Positions 36,466 to 48,636 of a stretch of 64,000 bases of DNA are shown in pieces. Within the stretch, counting starts at the first letter, position 1; each line of letters opens with the position of its first letter. The DNA is taken from the NCBI GenBank assembly GCA_004352715.1, contig SCFE01000085.1, positions 62,001-126,000 on the forward strand. Direction: 5' to 3'. Below the pieces are notes generated by a model that made no database searches, was not told where the DNA came from, and saw only the letters and a list, made by a program, of their open reading frames with translations. Position numbers and translations under genes: made by a program. This DNA is from Hofstenia miamia (taxonomy: Eukaryota; Xenacoelomorpha; Acoela).

Positions 36466-39400
36466 TTAATTCTGTGGCAGTAGGTGGAGAGTAGGACCCA
36501 AGACTAGTTGTTGAGCAGCTCTGACCATTTCCATAGCTAATTCTCCTTCCCATTCTTTTAATTCAGCATACTGAGGCTCACGTGAAAGTTGCATTAATGC
36601 CTCTCCCTGAGTAACAACTTCATCTCTTAACTTGAAGTAGCGTAGTGTAGGCAACTGGTTGCTGATGGGACAATTCTTTCTTAAGTTGTTTAAAAGATGA
36701 GTAAATGTATCATGAAATCTTTTGTAAAGGCAAAATCCTTTCAGAACAATCATTAAAGTCATTAATGCGTCCGTGTCGGATGTATGGGCATCCTCAGGTC
36801 AAATCCAGGTGTCTGGGTAAAAGTGTTCGAACACATCTCTTAGTGACCCCATGTGGGTTGCATGATCCATAAATAAGGAACAGAACTCTTGTACCTGATT
36901 CAATGTCATATCATCTGGATCAGAAACGTCAGCTTGAAGCATGGTGATTATTTCAATCCTTTTTGTTACATCATAATATCTCGTGGTCGTTTCTAGGTTA
37001 ATGATCCACATCAGATCTCCTTCAGCTTGAAAGAGAATTAACACCCGAGGATCAGTATTTAGTAAGGTTTCATGTATCTTCCTTAATTGCTCATTTATTG
37101 TGGTTCCTTTATTAAAGACATCATGAATTGTTAACTTTCCATTGATAAAGATTCTTTCCTTGTTATCACTTGCCAGTAACTTTTCACGCACTAACCTGTA
37201 TTCATCAGTTTTAATCAGTTTATTTGCCTCGGCGCTAGTGCTCACAAAATTTAATTTATTGGGTAGATGGGCTGCAACTTTCTTCTTGTTTTTCTTTACT
37301 CACCATTTAGGTTGAATTAGTGGAGTTTCAACACAAGGAGGGGGAATGCATAATATATTTTCCTTCCAAAGTTTGTGTTCCAAATCTGCAAACAGAGATT
37401 TTTTTTGTAAACTAGCAGTCCCAATTGTAATGGGATAGTTGATCTGAGCGTTCTTAATGGTATCCCAAAATTGGTTTCTTAATCCATGTTTTCATAACTC
37501 CTCAATCTGTTTGCTTGATATCTTGATTTGGGCAGTAGTACATTCTACGTCCAGAGCTACTTGTCACCCTGGGGATTGTAGAATGACCAATTCCTCTTTA
37601 GTAAACATTTCGGTTAAGCACCACTTCATCATTCCAAGAACATCCTTTTCACTATTTTCCACTAGTACTCTATTTTGAATTAGTAAATCTTTATCAAAGT
37701 CAGAAGGGTCATGCTCGAGCATGAGAATCCTCTCATTTTCAGTGATTGACCATTGAGGAGTAGGAGATAATTGCACTGAGGATGTAGCCAATAATTCTTC
37801 TTCTCTGAAAAACTGTTTGGGGGTCTTCATAATCTGTTTGAATAGAGTGATAGGAACTATCCTTCCTTCTTTCTCAATTTGTCTGGATGATTCCGCAAAC
37901 TTTCCATAGCCACACTCTGGATAAGATATCCTGTGTGCATCGAAGAATTTTTCATTCTTCTCTGTCACCCCACTGGTTCTTATTAACTCCAAAAATGTTT
38001 GCGTAGAACCAGGTTGTCATTTGATTAATCTCTTAGTGCTTAACAGGGCAGAGAAGATTGCAAACTTAGTTTCAGCAGTGGCACCCCACATGTACTTTTT
38101 CATCATTTCTGAAAAAATATTGATGTCCAGCAGACAAATTCCCAACCGGTTGCTAATAAAATGATTGACAATTTTCCTGTTATACTACTCGCCCCCACCA
38201 GTCGGGCATAATATTTTTCGTAATGATCCATAGCTCTTTTGGTTTTGCAGGGGGAAGATGGTGGTGTACATTTGTGTAATAACCAATTCTTCACTTTACA
38301 TGTAAGTGGACAGACAGCTATTTCGTGAGCCGCCATTTTTGACATTGTTTTCCATTTGTTGTCATTGATAGGTAAAATTAGATGGGGATCTCTAGTTAGG
38401 TAAATGGCAATGATCCATATGGCACCTCTCGCATAAATGTCAGGCACTTTTTCTTCAGAAAACAACAGTGACTTAAAGTTTTTCCAGTCGCGCATGTCAT
38501 AGGAAAACTGGATTTCCCGTAGTAGACGTTCAACAGATTGGTGATATTGAGAACTAGGGCTTTTTATTTGTAGGTTGGGCCAATCGGACTCGGGGTTTTT
38601 TGTAGCTTTAATATCTGACCATATCGCCTGGATGTCTTGTAATGTATCAACACTTTGAGCAAAGGCAAAACTGACTCTCATGTCTGTTACTGTGTGTAGA
38701 GATGGTGAGTTTAATACTTCCAGTGTCTGTGCCTGCAGTATGTTATCAATTATTAGCTTTTTATCCACTGCTAACCAATGTGACGGAATTTTCTTGCATA
38801 GCATAAGGTCTGTAAATAATAGTTTAGTAACTGATATCAGATTTGTGTGATATTTGACTATAGCTAGATCGATAAATCATAATGAAATTTTGCATTCTGC
38901 AGTGCAGATTTTCTACTGCTTCAGGGATACTGTCTTTGTATTCTTCCCTTCTTCCCTTCCAATTCTGATATCCGATTTGCGCTATCTAGTATTCAATTTC
39001 TATCTGCTCCATTATCTGCTCGTCTTGTATTTCATTTATTCTAAAGAAATAGATTACTAAAAAGTTGGGGAAGTCAATATTAATGCATTCGAAACTTCTA
39101 ATTGTGCTTCCATTGTTTAAAAATTGGCATAAATTGTAGATTGAAAAGTCATCATCAAAAGAAATATGCACAGTACTTCTCCAATATAAACAACTAATTC
39201 CTTCAAGCATTTTTGAGTCGTAGCATATTATAGAATTTATTTTTGGACGTCTCTCTGCATCAATTATAAAAGGTATTATATCAATAGAACAATCTAACTT
39301 TTTGGTATTGTAAGTCCATTGTAATTGGTTCTGCATCTCTTCTGAAATGTTATCACGAACGTAATGTACTGCTCAAAGTGTAGCTATGAAATAGGGGTGT

Positions 39401-39899
39401 AGTGTTTCTTCACCAACTTTAGACATCTTTTTCTTTCTTTCTTCTGTCTTCCTAGATCTGACTGTTGAAGTGATGGTAGAGGAACTAACAGAGGTTGAGG
39501 GGGCTATCTATTCACTCATTGGGGAGGTATTTACATTTTGTAATACACTAAATGGGGTATGTATGTTTTGAGTTTTTAAAGTTTGTGAGGTTTTTGTTGC
39601 CAGCTCTGCTCATGCATGTGGAGGTATGTGTCCCCCACATAGTAGTGAGATGAGGATGGTGTTATTGCTGTCTGCTCTCCTAATCATGGAGCTACATGTT
39701 GCCCACATGGGATAGGACTCTGCTCAGCACCTTCATGTCGTCCTCTTTTGTTTTCACGTGCCTCATCAAGCAAAGATACATGTCTCCCATGCCTAGATGA
39801 GGATGTGCCATCATTTCTGCTAACCTCCATTTTCCTTCTCACTCTTTAATGGGGTGGAGGAGCTGGTGACTCTCATTTTTTCTTCACTATTGGTATCAT
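36466..39899 (-). pseudogene. Third ORF (env position) of gypsy D, ~3.4 kb, unknown family
   Basis: Most complete copy of the unidentified frame. It ends with TAA at 36466-36468. Pieces in order: N-terminal basic region (~39900-39340), 38986-39336 (QWTYNTKKL, CSIDIIPFIIDAERRP), 38103-38804 (one 233-residue open frame with DIYARGAIWIIAIYLTRDP and AMDHYEKYYARLVGASSITG), 37564-37992 (SYPECGYGKFAESSR, VPITLFKQIMKTPKQFF), 36799-37245 (ADVSDPDDMTLNQVQEF) and 36466-36762. The first stop site of A and B (TGA) reads CAA here. The frame is conserved across four copies despite stops, which argues it coded once. No membrane or glycoprotein signature. I do not recognise the family. Confidence 0.62.
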
Positions 39900-42800
39900 T
39901 CCTAAACATATCTATAAGGTTAAGGTCCCAAATATTGGGATCATAAGTTTGATTGTCTCTGGCCCGCCTTGGAGGCAACACTTGTTGGCCACAATTATTT
40001 ACAATATCAGTCTCAAAATCAGTATCATAAAAATCTTCCTCAGCAAATTCGGTTAGATTATCATAAGTTTCAAATTCATTGATACCATTATCAATTAATG
40101 TAAATTCATTATTGTCATCAATGATTACATTCTCAATGTCTTTGATTGTTTGTTTTAGTCTCTGAAAATGTACGGTTTTACCATTATTAAGTGTATATGT
40201 GTTGTGGTCAAGCACTTTCTCCACAGTGAATGGTCCTTGCCAATTTCCGTACTTGATTGTGGTCGGTTGTTACATGAGGTAGGTATGCAAATACTTTATC
40301 TCCCTGCTGATGAGATTCTCTTTTGTCTAATACTAGATTGACTAGTGTTGTGACAGATGGTTAAGTGAATCTGCTGCATATCATGTAACAACTGATTTAC
40401 ATATTTATCTAAGGTAATCTCTGAGTAGTTAGGATACATCATTGATAAAGAGGTTAATGCTTCATGACCAAACATAGCTTTAAATGGACTGACCCCAGTT
40501 GTAGAATGAACTGAGGTATTATAAAAAAATTCAGTACCTTCTATTACACGTCGCCAAATTTTTCCTACTGCTCATGATAAAGCCACCCTGATTAACTTTA
40601 TCAGAGTTCTGTTTTGCAGTTCCACTAAACCATTGGCTTGAGGGTGGTACGCAGTAGTAAAATCGTGTATTATTTCTAATTCAGACATAAGGGTTTTCAT
40701 CAAATTATTTTCAAACTGTGGACCATGATCTGAAATAAGCGGGGACATAGGGCCATATTTTAAAATCCATTCTTTTACTATCTTATCAGCTACTCTTTCA
40801 GCGTGTGTGCTATCCATTGGAATTATTCTAGCATATTTAGTAAAATGATCCACTATCACTAGAAGATATTGAAATCCATCATCATCACGAGATAATTGTT
40901 CCAGGTCCATATGCACAATTTCATTGGGACTAGTGGCAGCACAACACTCTAATTCAGCCCATTGTTCTGGGAAATGAGAGGAGTTATTCAACAGACACTT
41001 CCCACATTTATCTATTACATCCTGAACTGTTGATCTAATTCCAATGGTAACATACTGAGAATTAAACATCTTTTCAGTTTGTATAATTCCTAAATGCCCC
41101 CTTTCATGAACCCTTCTCATGAGATCCCTTTTAAAATATTCAGGAATAGCAAGGCGATTATTCCGACTTTTCGCGTATAGTAATCCTTTCTCTGTCATTG
41201 TCCAGTTATATCGATTGTAATACCTAATTGCAGTCAGTGAAAGGGGAAAGAAGGGGTCCTTCATCCTTTTCATAATATCAGAGAGTATCAGATCATTTTG
41301 TTGATGTTTAATAATTTCTTCCTCAGATATTTCTTCTCAGATTAAGATTGGCAAAATTTCTTTACCATTTCAGTCAGCATTTATTCAGGAATCAACTCAT
41401 ATTCAGTGTGTGGTAGAAATCCGAATGGGATCTTCTCCCCAGCTGGCTTTTTTAGATCCATTTCATAGCTGGGCAATGCTGTCCAATAGTCAGAGTTCAG
41501 ATGTAAATGTCCAGGGCAATGTTTTATTGAAAAAGAAAAATCATTAAGATATTCTATCCATCTGGCTACTATATTAGACTTATCTCCTGAGAACTTTTTA
41601 AGCCAAGCTAGTGTGCTATTGTCAGTGAGCACAATGAACTTACGACCTAATATAAAATATTGAAATTTCTTGAGCAACTCCACTAATGCTAACATCTTCA
41701 ACTCCATTTATCTCTTGGCTCAAAACGCCACTAATGGCGACAGTGCTCGCATCACAGTCTACAATGAAATCCTTTGTATAATCAGGGGTATTTAATGATG
41801 GTATCTTTTTAAGCTCGGTTTTGATTCTTTCTAATGCTTCCTGCTCAGTCCATGTCCATTTGAATTCATGAGATTTTTTTAAGTAGTTGAGAGATGGATT
41901 TTGTTTTCTTGGCCAAATCTGGGACAAACATTCCGTAGTAATTTAAGAATCCCATGAGTCTCTGCACATCTTTTCTGCTTCCGGGTGTCTCAATTTTTTC
42001 TAAAAACTGCTTCGCATTGGTTTTTATTGAGATCTTCCCGTGTTCTATTACTCTGCCCAAGAATGTGACTTTAATCTGCGCTAAAGAACATTTATTACCA
42101 TTCACTTTAAGTCTGGCTTTCTGCAACAATTCCAAGGTCTGATTTAGTTTCTCAAGATGTTCATCAAAAGTGTCACTTGCTACGAGGATATCATCAATAT
42201 ACGCTGAAATCCCAGGTTTGAGAATGTTGGACTTGTTGGTCAATATTTTGGTGACATAGTGCTGGAAAGTCACGGGTGCATTACACAACCCAAAAGCCAT
42301 ATATTTCCATTCATACAGGCCGTAGGGTGTAATGAATGCGGTTTTTGGAATGTTGGACAGATGCATTGGTACTTGCCAATAGGCTTTACATAAATCAAGG
42401 CAGGAAAAGAATTTATATCTACTGGCATCATATAGAAGATCCTCAATTCTGGGCAATGGGTAGGCATCTTTGATCATGACATCATTCAATTTTCTAAAGT
42501 TGATACATAGTCTGTACTTTTCCCCTTGCCAAATAAACATGGTTGGGGCAGCAGAGGGACTATTGCTTCCCTGAATTATTCCACTCTTGATTAGATCCTT
42601 TAGAATTTTCTCATATTCTGATTTGAGGTTTTCTGGAACCCTGAGGACAGGTAATCAAATCAGCTTATCCTGCTTTACCTCAATTGCATGTTCTTCTCCA
42701 ATTGCTTGCCCCATGCTTATTGTACTATAATTAAAAACTTTGCTCTTACTCTGAAGTATTGAAATGAGTGATCTCTTCTCCTTATCATTTAGATGTGAGT

Positions 42801-43593
42801 AGGTTTCATTATTTACAGTAGGGATCTTAACACTAGACAACTCTTCTAGATCATGAATGATGGTACATATAGATAAGCAGGAGGTCTCTACACTCTTGAC
42901 CCAAACTGGTACTCCTATTATCTGTACATCTGATTCATTAAATTGCACAGGATGTCTTGATCCATTAAGAATGGTGACATAGGTCTTTCCTGAACTTACT
43001 TTACATAAATCAGGCGAAAAAGAGATGCCTTTAATATATTTGCCTCTTTGGCCAGCTATCATCACTTCTTCATTCATCTTGGAATTTGAAAACACAGCTA
43101 CTCAAGTCCAATGCTTAGCTTCTAAGAGGATGGGCTCATCTAAATCAAACACAACTTCTTGTTCAGGAATTGTAGCTAACTGCATGGCTTCTTGATCTTT
43201 TATAGATATCGTATTACTTTTATAATCAATCACACATGAGTTTCTCTCTAAACAGTCATTCCCCAAAATCAAATTGTAGGGGAGTTGATGATTTGCTGTA
43301 TCAATGACAATGAGATCTACTTTGAATTGTTCAGCACAAATCTTCAACACGGCATTTTGTAGCTTTCAATGAAATTAAATTTCCCAACACATCAATGAGT
43401 TTAATATCAGAATCACGGGTAAAGCAAATGTCTTTGCAACATTCATCACTGATGATTGAAGCAGCAGCTCTGGTGTCAATTGTAGCATTAATAATTCGTC
43501 CATTCATTTCCACAGGAATCAGGTTTTTCCTTATCAGATTAGTGATAACCAATACATCCCATGCATGGTTTAAAGGAGTTGGTGCTCCATTTA
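39820..43593 (-). pseudogene. pol: gypsy D pol
   Basis: Protease (43331-43552, where the catalytic DTGAA reads DTRAA; then NLILGNDCL at 43102-43350), RT (41866-42540: CINFRKLN, CLDLCKAYWQVP, YIDD near 42195), RNase H (41381-41927, with the same ~90-bp deletion as copy C), integrase (40572-41273: HERGHLG, MDLEQL, DHGPQF) and an acidic C-terminal tail ending EKENGG (39820-40224). A deletion near 40245 removes part of the GPF module and the LYGES region. A CGA-to-TGA stop lies near 42655, as in copy C. The damaged protease triad and stops mean it is inactive. Confidence 0.92.
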
Positions 43594-45310
43594 ATTTAAA
43601 TGTGGTGATTCATCCTCTGTCAAATCAACTAACAGTGTGTCAGTGGAAGATGCAGAAGGATCATCAACCAAGAAGCCCTCACCTTCAGCAACAAGTTGGA
43701 TCTTTGCCTTACAATTAGATTTTAAATGTCCTTTCTCGCCACAGTGGAAACACCTCACTGAGGCCATGTCAAAATCTTTCTTCAAAATTGTTTTCTTGGG
43801 TTCATATCTCACTTTTGTCCCAGCTAATTCATGAAGATCTTTATCAATTCAACTAGAGTTATAAATCATGTAAACAACACTAATTGCCTTTCTGATAATC
43901 TTGTGGAGACTATCCTCTGGATCACATTTCATTTCCAGGTGACTATGAATAGAAGAGGGAAAACCCCTACAAATATAAGAGAAGAGGTCATGCCTAGAGT
44001 ATTCAGGAGACAGACTGCTTAATCAAAAAAGTCTTTCAACTTGCATGATGTAATTACAAATGTCATCCCCTCTCTTAAAAGACATATCACAAAGTAAAGT
44101 CTTGTATTGGTGTTTTATGTGAGGGGCTTTATAGTGATCCTCAAAAAACCCAACTAACAGTTGAGAGTCAGTCTTGATATTCTGATCTAACATCATATAT
44201 TGATTGTATGCTAAGCCACTTAAATACAGTGGAAATTGTGATAAGGCGCTTTCTTGAGAAGAACTGCATCAATTTGTCCAGTGAACTTAGGCAATACTGA
44301 ATGTTTACTGAGCACCAGTACTTGTCCAGGTGTCTCAAGAGGAAGAATCAAATGACGAAATCAGGGTCGCCTATCTGAGGTGTTATCATTTAATGGACTA
44401 GTAAAATCACTGATATGTTCTTTAGCTGTTGGTACCATAGAATTGCTGCAAAATGGCTGTGCATGGACTGAAAGAGTGTAATCATTTTGAGGGGTAGCAA
44501 CTGTAGCAAGAGTGGATGCCTGAGTAAATGTAGGATTAGACACCAATGAAGTGATGCAAGATGAAACTGAAGTTGGGAGAATTATCATTTTACTTTCATA
44601 GCACTGAGAAGGTATAGACCCGTGGAAAAAGGCAGGATTTGAATTTTCACCCCCTCCTGATCAAATCATCTGTGCCAATTGATCAGTGATCTTCTCAGCC
44701 CAATCCCCTAATGCTTCATTTAATGTAGCATGGTCACAAAGTCATCAACAGTGGTTTTTAACAGTTGTGCTTCTTCTGATTTTGCCATATTATTCTTAAG
44801 TTCATGGATTTGTAGCTCCAAGGCAACAGTGGATTCTAGCATCTGCATTTCCATCTTCTGGTAAGCAACATGTTGGGTGTTGAGTTCAGCTTGGAGAGAC
44901 TTGACTTGACGCTCACTGTCCATTCTCATAGCTACCTGCTGTGATAATGCATCTTTCAGGTGCTCAATCTCCATTTGTTGAGCATCAAAGTGTGGAAGGG
45001 AGTTCATCATGTTATCAACACGATTATATGGATGGAATGGAATTGGGGGAGCATTCTGCATATTCAAGACTCATCAGAGCTGTTGCTGGATATCAGGGCT
45101 GCTAGTACCATCGTTCGGGTATGGACTGGTTGATGCAATTTGATCTCACCTTTGAGCAGTTTGGGTAGGAGAAGTAAGAGGACAGAAATTTAACAATGAT
45201 CCAATGGTGCAAGGGGCAATGTCCTGGTTGCCAGTGCTTGTGCAGGGGACACTCTGGTCCAGAGAAATCCCAAAAGTAGAAGAATAAGTAACAGTCTGAC
45301 TTGAATCCAT
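43591..45310 (-). pseudogene. gag: gypsy D gag
   Basis: Start MDSS at 45310. A long coiled coil is open over 115 residues (44720-45067: EIEHLKDALSQQVAMRMDSE and heptad-like continuation). A Thr/Ser-rich spacer (44361-44588), a capsid part damaged by a deletion near 44265 that removes the FDEWFFLFELH motif, and a CCHC knuckle (CFHCGEKGHLKSNC, 43591-43812) follow. Stops at 44361 and near 44020. Confidence 0.87.
43594..43600 (-). promoter_or_regulatory. Putative -1 frameshift site, gypsy D
   Basis: T TTA AAT before gag stop TAA (43591-43593); third conserved occurrence. Confidence 0.6.
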
Positions 45311-45729
45311 TTAAATAAGAATTGAATAACAAACAATACACAAGAAAATAACCAGTATAACTGACAGATGGGAGTACTTTCCAAACATAAAAGAAACACA
45401 CAACTCAAAAGAAAAATAACAGGATATGAGTCCATAAAGTGGGATACAATGGCATTTGGTAATAAATCCAACACATAAAGCACTGAGACAAAAAACAGAA
45501 TTTTAAAGGGCAATAAACCCAAACACATAAAAAGTGAACATGTAAAATTAAGGTTGCCCTTCCAATGGGAGGAAAAAGGATAAGTACACATTGGGTGGTA
45601 GATTTTTACTGAATTCCAATTGCAGTCAGGGGAAACAAACTATCCCAGCTGACCAACACCAAAACCAAAACTGAAACCAAATCCAAACCATCAAAAACAC
45701 ACAGATAAATAAATCATTATCAAGTCAGC

Positions 45730-45747
45730 ATCCTGTCACAGTTGCCA
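45730..45747 (-). promoter_or_regulatory. Primer binding site, gypsy D
   Basis: Minus strand TGGCAACTGTGACAGGAT inside the 5' LTR. Confidence 0.55.
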
Positions 45748-46661
45748 TGTAGAATCATGGGCTGTAATTGTAATTACACTATAAAACTAAATGACCTCTG
45801 CAGAAGGTTTTACATAGAGATAGAATGACAGCCCGGATTCTGGGGAAAGGTTTAAGAGAGAACTTATACAAATAAACATTGGTAATTCATCCAAGTAATA
45901 AATACTTTTAGGTGACTCCAAGATGACCAACTTACATGGCTTCCAGCCAAAGCAAAGTCTTTAAGAAAATTGTAGTGCTCGACCTAGTGCATGGTGCTAC
46001 CCTATTTGTCTCACTTATTAATTTCTATCTCATAGTAAAATAAACATCTCATTTTCATTGTTATCTCTCAGCTCACTTAATAATAGTCTGTAATTGCAAG
46101 ACATTTGTGCTAGCCAACAGCATGGTATCATCACAGTGTCATATAGTATAGGTGCATGTATGTGTTGAACATTGAATGAAAGTTTTATTATTGCCTTATG
46201 TGTAACCGTATCCATAACCTAATAGGTCCACAATTTAGGCTGGTAAGATCTGCCAATCTCCAGGAGCTACGTGTCACCCTGTACTTTTTAAAAAGCACTC
46301 CCAAATTGTTACCACACTTAAGCAATTATTTTCATCTTCAAAAAAAAACAATAATCAAATACAAAAGAGAAAGTGAACAGTAATTGAGGCTAGATAAAAT
46401 CTATTAACCTTTCTCAACATTGTTTCTCAATTTATACAAGTTCAAAATAATTACCTGTCTTTGTTTACAACTACAGTTAATCATTAGATAGTCCCTCGCA
46501 AATTAAATTTGAGCAACACATTTAGCACAATTGAGGGGACATAACATGATAACTAGCTTTCATAAATGCAAGCTTGAAATTAATCTTACATTATGATGAC
46601 GTTAATACAATCAAAAATAAGAATGAATAATAATCATGAAAATTTTCCCAATGACTCTACA
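45748..46661 (-). repeat. 5' LTR of gypsy D, 914 bp
   Basis: TGTAGAATC to GACTCTACA, with the primer site on the left. More diverged from the other two LTRs than they are from each other at their right ends. It ends 12 bp from the TTAA of the next element. Confidence 0.88.
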
Positions 46662-46840
46662 TTAGATTCTTCCTTAATTTCAGGTGAATTCAAATTTCTA
46701 TTCAATTTTTATCTATGTAATTTAATTTTCATCCTATGACCCTGTAAAGGGCTCCCACTAAAACTATATTAGTAAATATGCATGGTGTGTAAAATATAAC
46801 ACAAAAATTGCTAATTGAGATGCAAATTTGAACATTGTAA

Positions 46841-48636
46841 TGCAGAATCAGGCACTGTCAATGCAGAAGGTTGCAATAGTGATCATTTGGAAGTGGCCCT
46901 GATGCTAGTTATATAAACATATAGAAACCATTGGTAATTCATCCATGTAACTAGTTCATCCCTAACTTATAACTGTTTAGAGAGCAAACATCCAGGATGA
47001 CCAATTCATATGGCTTCAAGCCAAAGTGCCATCCCAAAAGAGAGAAGTTTGTAAACCTGCTTGAATGGTGCAACCCAATTTGTCTCATAATTTATTATCT
47101 AGCTCAGTAAACAATAAACCTCTCAGCTGTTTTCTTATCTCTCAGCTCACTTATTAATAGCATTTAATTACCATTCATTCATGCTAGCCACATCATTTTA
47201 TCATCACAGTGCAATAATTTATATGTGCATGTTCATGTTGAATTTAAATGGAAGGTTTATTATATCTACATGTAACCATATTGTAGAATCAGTGGCTGGG
47301 AACTATATCAGCAGCACTAAGGAACTCATTGTCATGGCAGAAGGTTGCCTTAATAGAGCAGCCCCAATTCCAACAATAATTCAGTAATTAATTGATCTAA
47401 CAAGCATTGGTAATTCATCCACATAACTTATAATTGTTTAGAGAGAAAGCATCCAGGATGACCAATTCATACAACTTCCAGCCAAAGTCCTTGCTAAAGA
47501 GAAAGAAATTCATGACTCAAGTATGTGTGTTATCCTATTTGTCTCATAATTTATTATCTGTCTCAATACAAATATAAGTCTTGATTGGTTTCTTGTCTCT
47601 TAGCTCACTAATCAATAGCATGTAATTGCCATGCATTCTCATTAACCAACAGTATAATATCATCACAGTGTAATCATATTATTGGTGCATGTTGAAATTG
47701 AACAAAGGTTTTACTATATCTATATGAAACCATAACCTAATTTGATCCTAACTGCCTGAAAGCTACTCATCAAATCAGTCCACAGTAGAGTAACTCCCAG
47801 ATTGTCACTATAAACTTACACAATCTTTATAATTAAATTAACTAAGCAAATAAAAATGTAACATTAGAAGAGAGTTGAACACAGTTTTAGGTAATAGAAA
47901 CCCTATTGACATTTGCTACATTGTTGCTCCTACTTATACATAGTTCTGAAATAATTACCTGCCTTTGTTTACAACTCAAAATCATATGATCATGTTTCTC
48001 TCACAAATTCAATTGAGCAAAAAAAACACATAGCACCACATTGAGGGGACATTGGTTTAGCATTGTAAACTAAACTCGAAATAAAGGAGCTTACATCATG
48101 ATGACGTAATTATAAAGAATTACAAATTAGAAAGTAAATTAAAAATCAATAAAAAAAGGCAAAAGTCCCCAAGTGACTCTACAATATACCTAACTTAATG
48201 AGGTCCATGATTTGGTCTGCTAACTGTCTGAGAACTAGGTCATTGTCCCCAGCACAGAAGAGTGACTCCCAAATTGTTACTGGAAACTTACACAATTATT
48301 ATAACCAACATCATGTTAAATAGAAATATTGGTAAAGAAAAAGCAAACACAATTTGAGTGAGATAACATCAATTGGTCCTTCTCTACATCAAGTCTCATA
48401 TTTATACAAACTAACAATTATTACCTCTCTTTGTTTACAATGCAAAATCAGATAGCATATTTTCCCTCACAAATTAAATTGAGCAACAATAATGTGTAGC
48501 ACCTAATCAAGGGGACAATAATCTAGCTTTAAGGACTAAGCTCGAAATTAAAAATGTCACACCAACGTCACTAAAATAATTCAGAATAACATAATTGACA
48601 AATAAAAATAGGCACAATTCCCTGGGTGACTCTACA
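46841..48636 (-). repeat. Outer solo LTR (two halves: 46841-47281, 48184-48636)
   Basis: Older relative of the gypsy LTR, ending GACTCTACA with a degenerate TGCAGAATC start. The 4-bp target duplication GTAA is on both sides. The two halves sum to ~894 bp, the LTR size of the family. It is split by the inner solo LTR. Confidence 0.82.
47282..48183 (-). repeat. Inner solo LTR, 902 bp
   Basis: TGTAGAATC to GACTCTACA, with ATAT on both sides. It interrupts the outer LTR at the conserved GTAACCATAT stretch; beyond it the outer LTR resumes (CTAACTTAATGAGGTCC). Confidence 0.85.

Larger units (their letters stand above)
35524..46661 (-). mobile_element. gypsy element D, ~11.1 kb, LTR to LTR
   Basis: Same plan as element C: shared 3' LTR, polypurine tract, third ORF, pol, gag, leader, primer site, and 5' LTR at 45748-46661. 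Non-autonomous through many stops. The sequence at its right edge (TTAGA) does not match the left edge of element C (GATAT), so the pair has no common target duplication. Confidence 0.9.

Noticed and set aside
25492-46666. Common target duplication flanking the C-D tandem
   Set aside because: The left flank GATAT and right flank TTAGA do not match.
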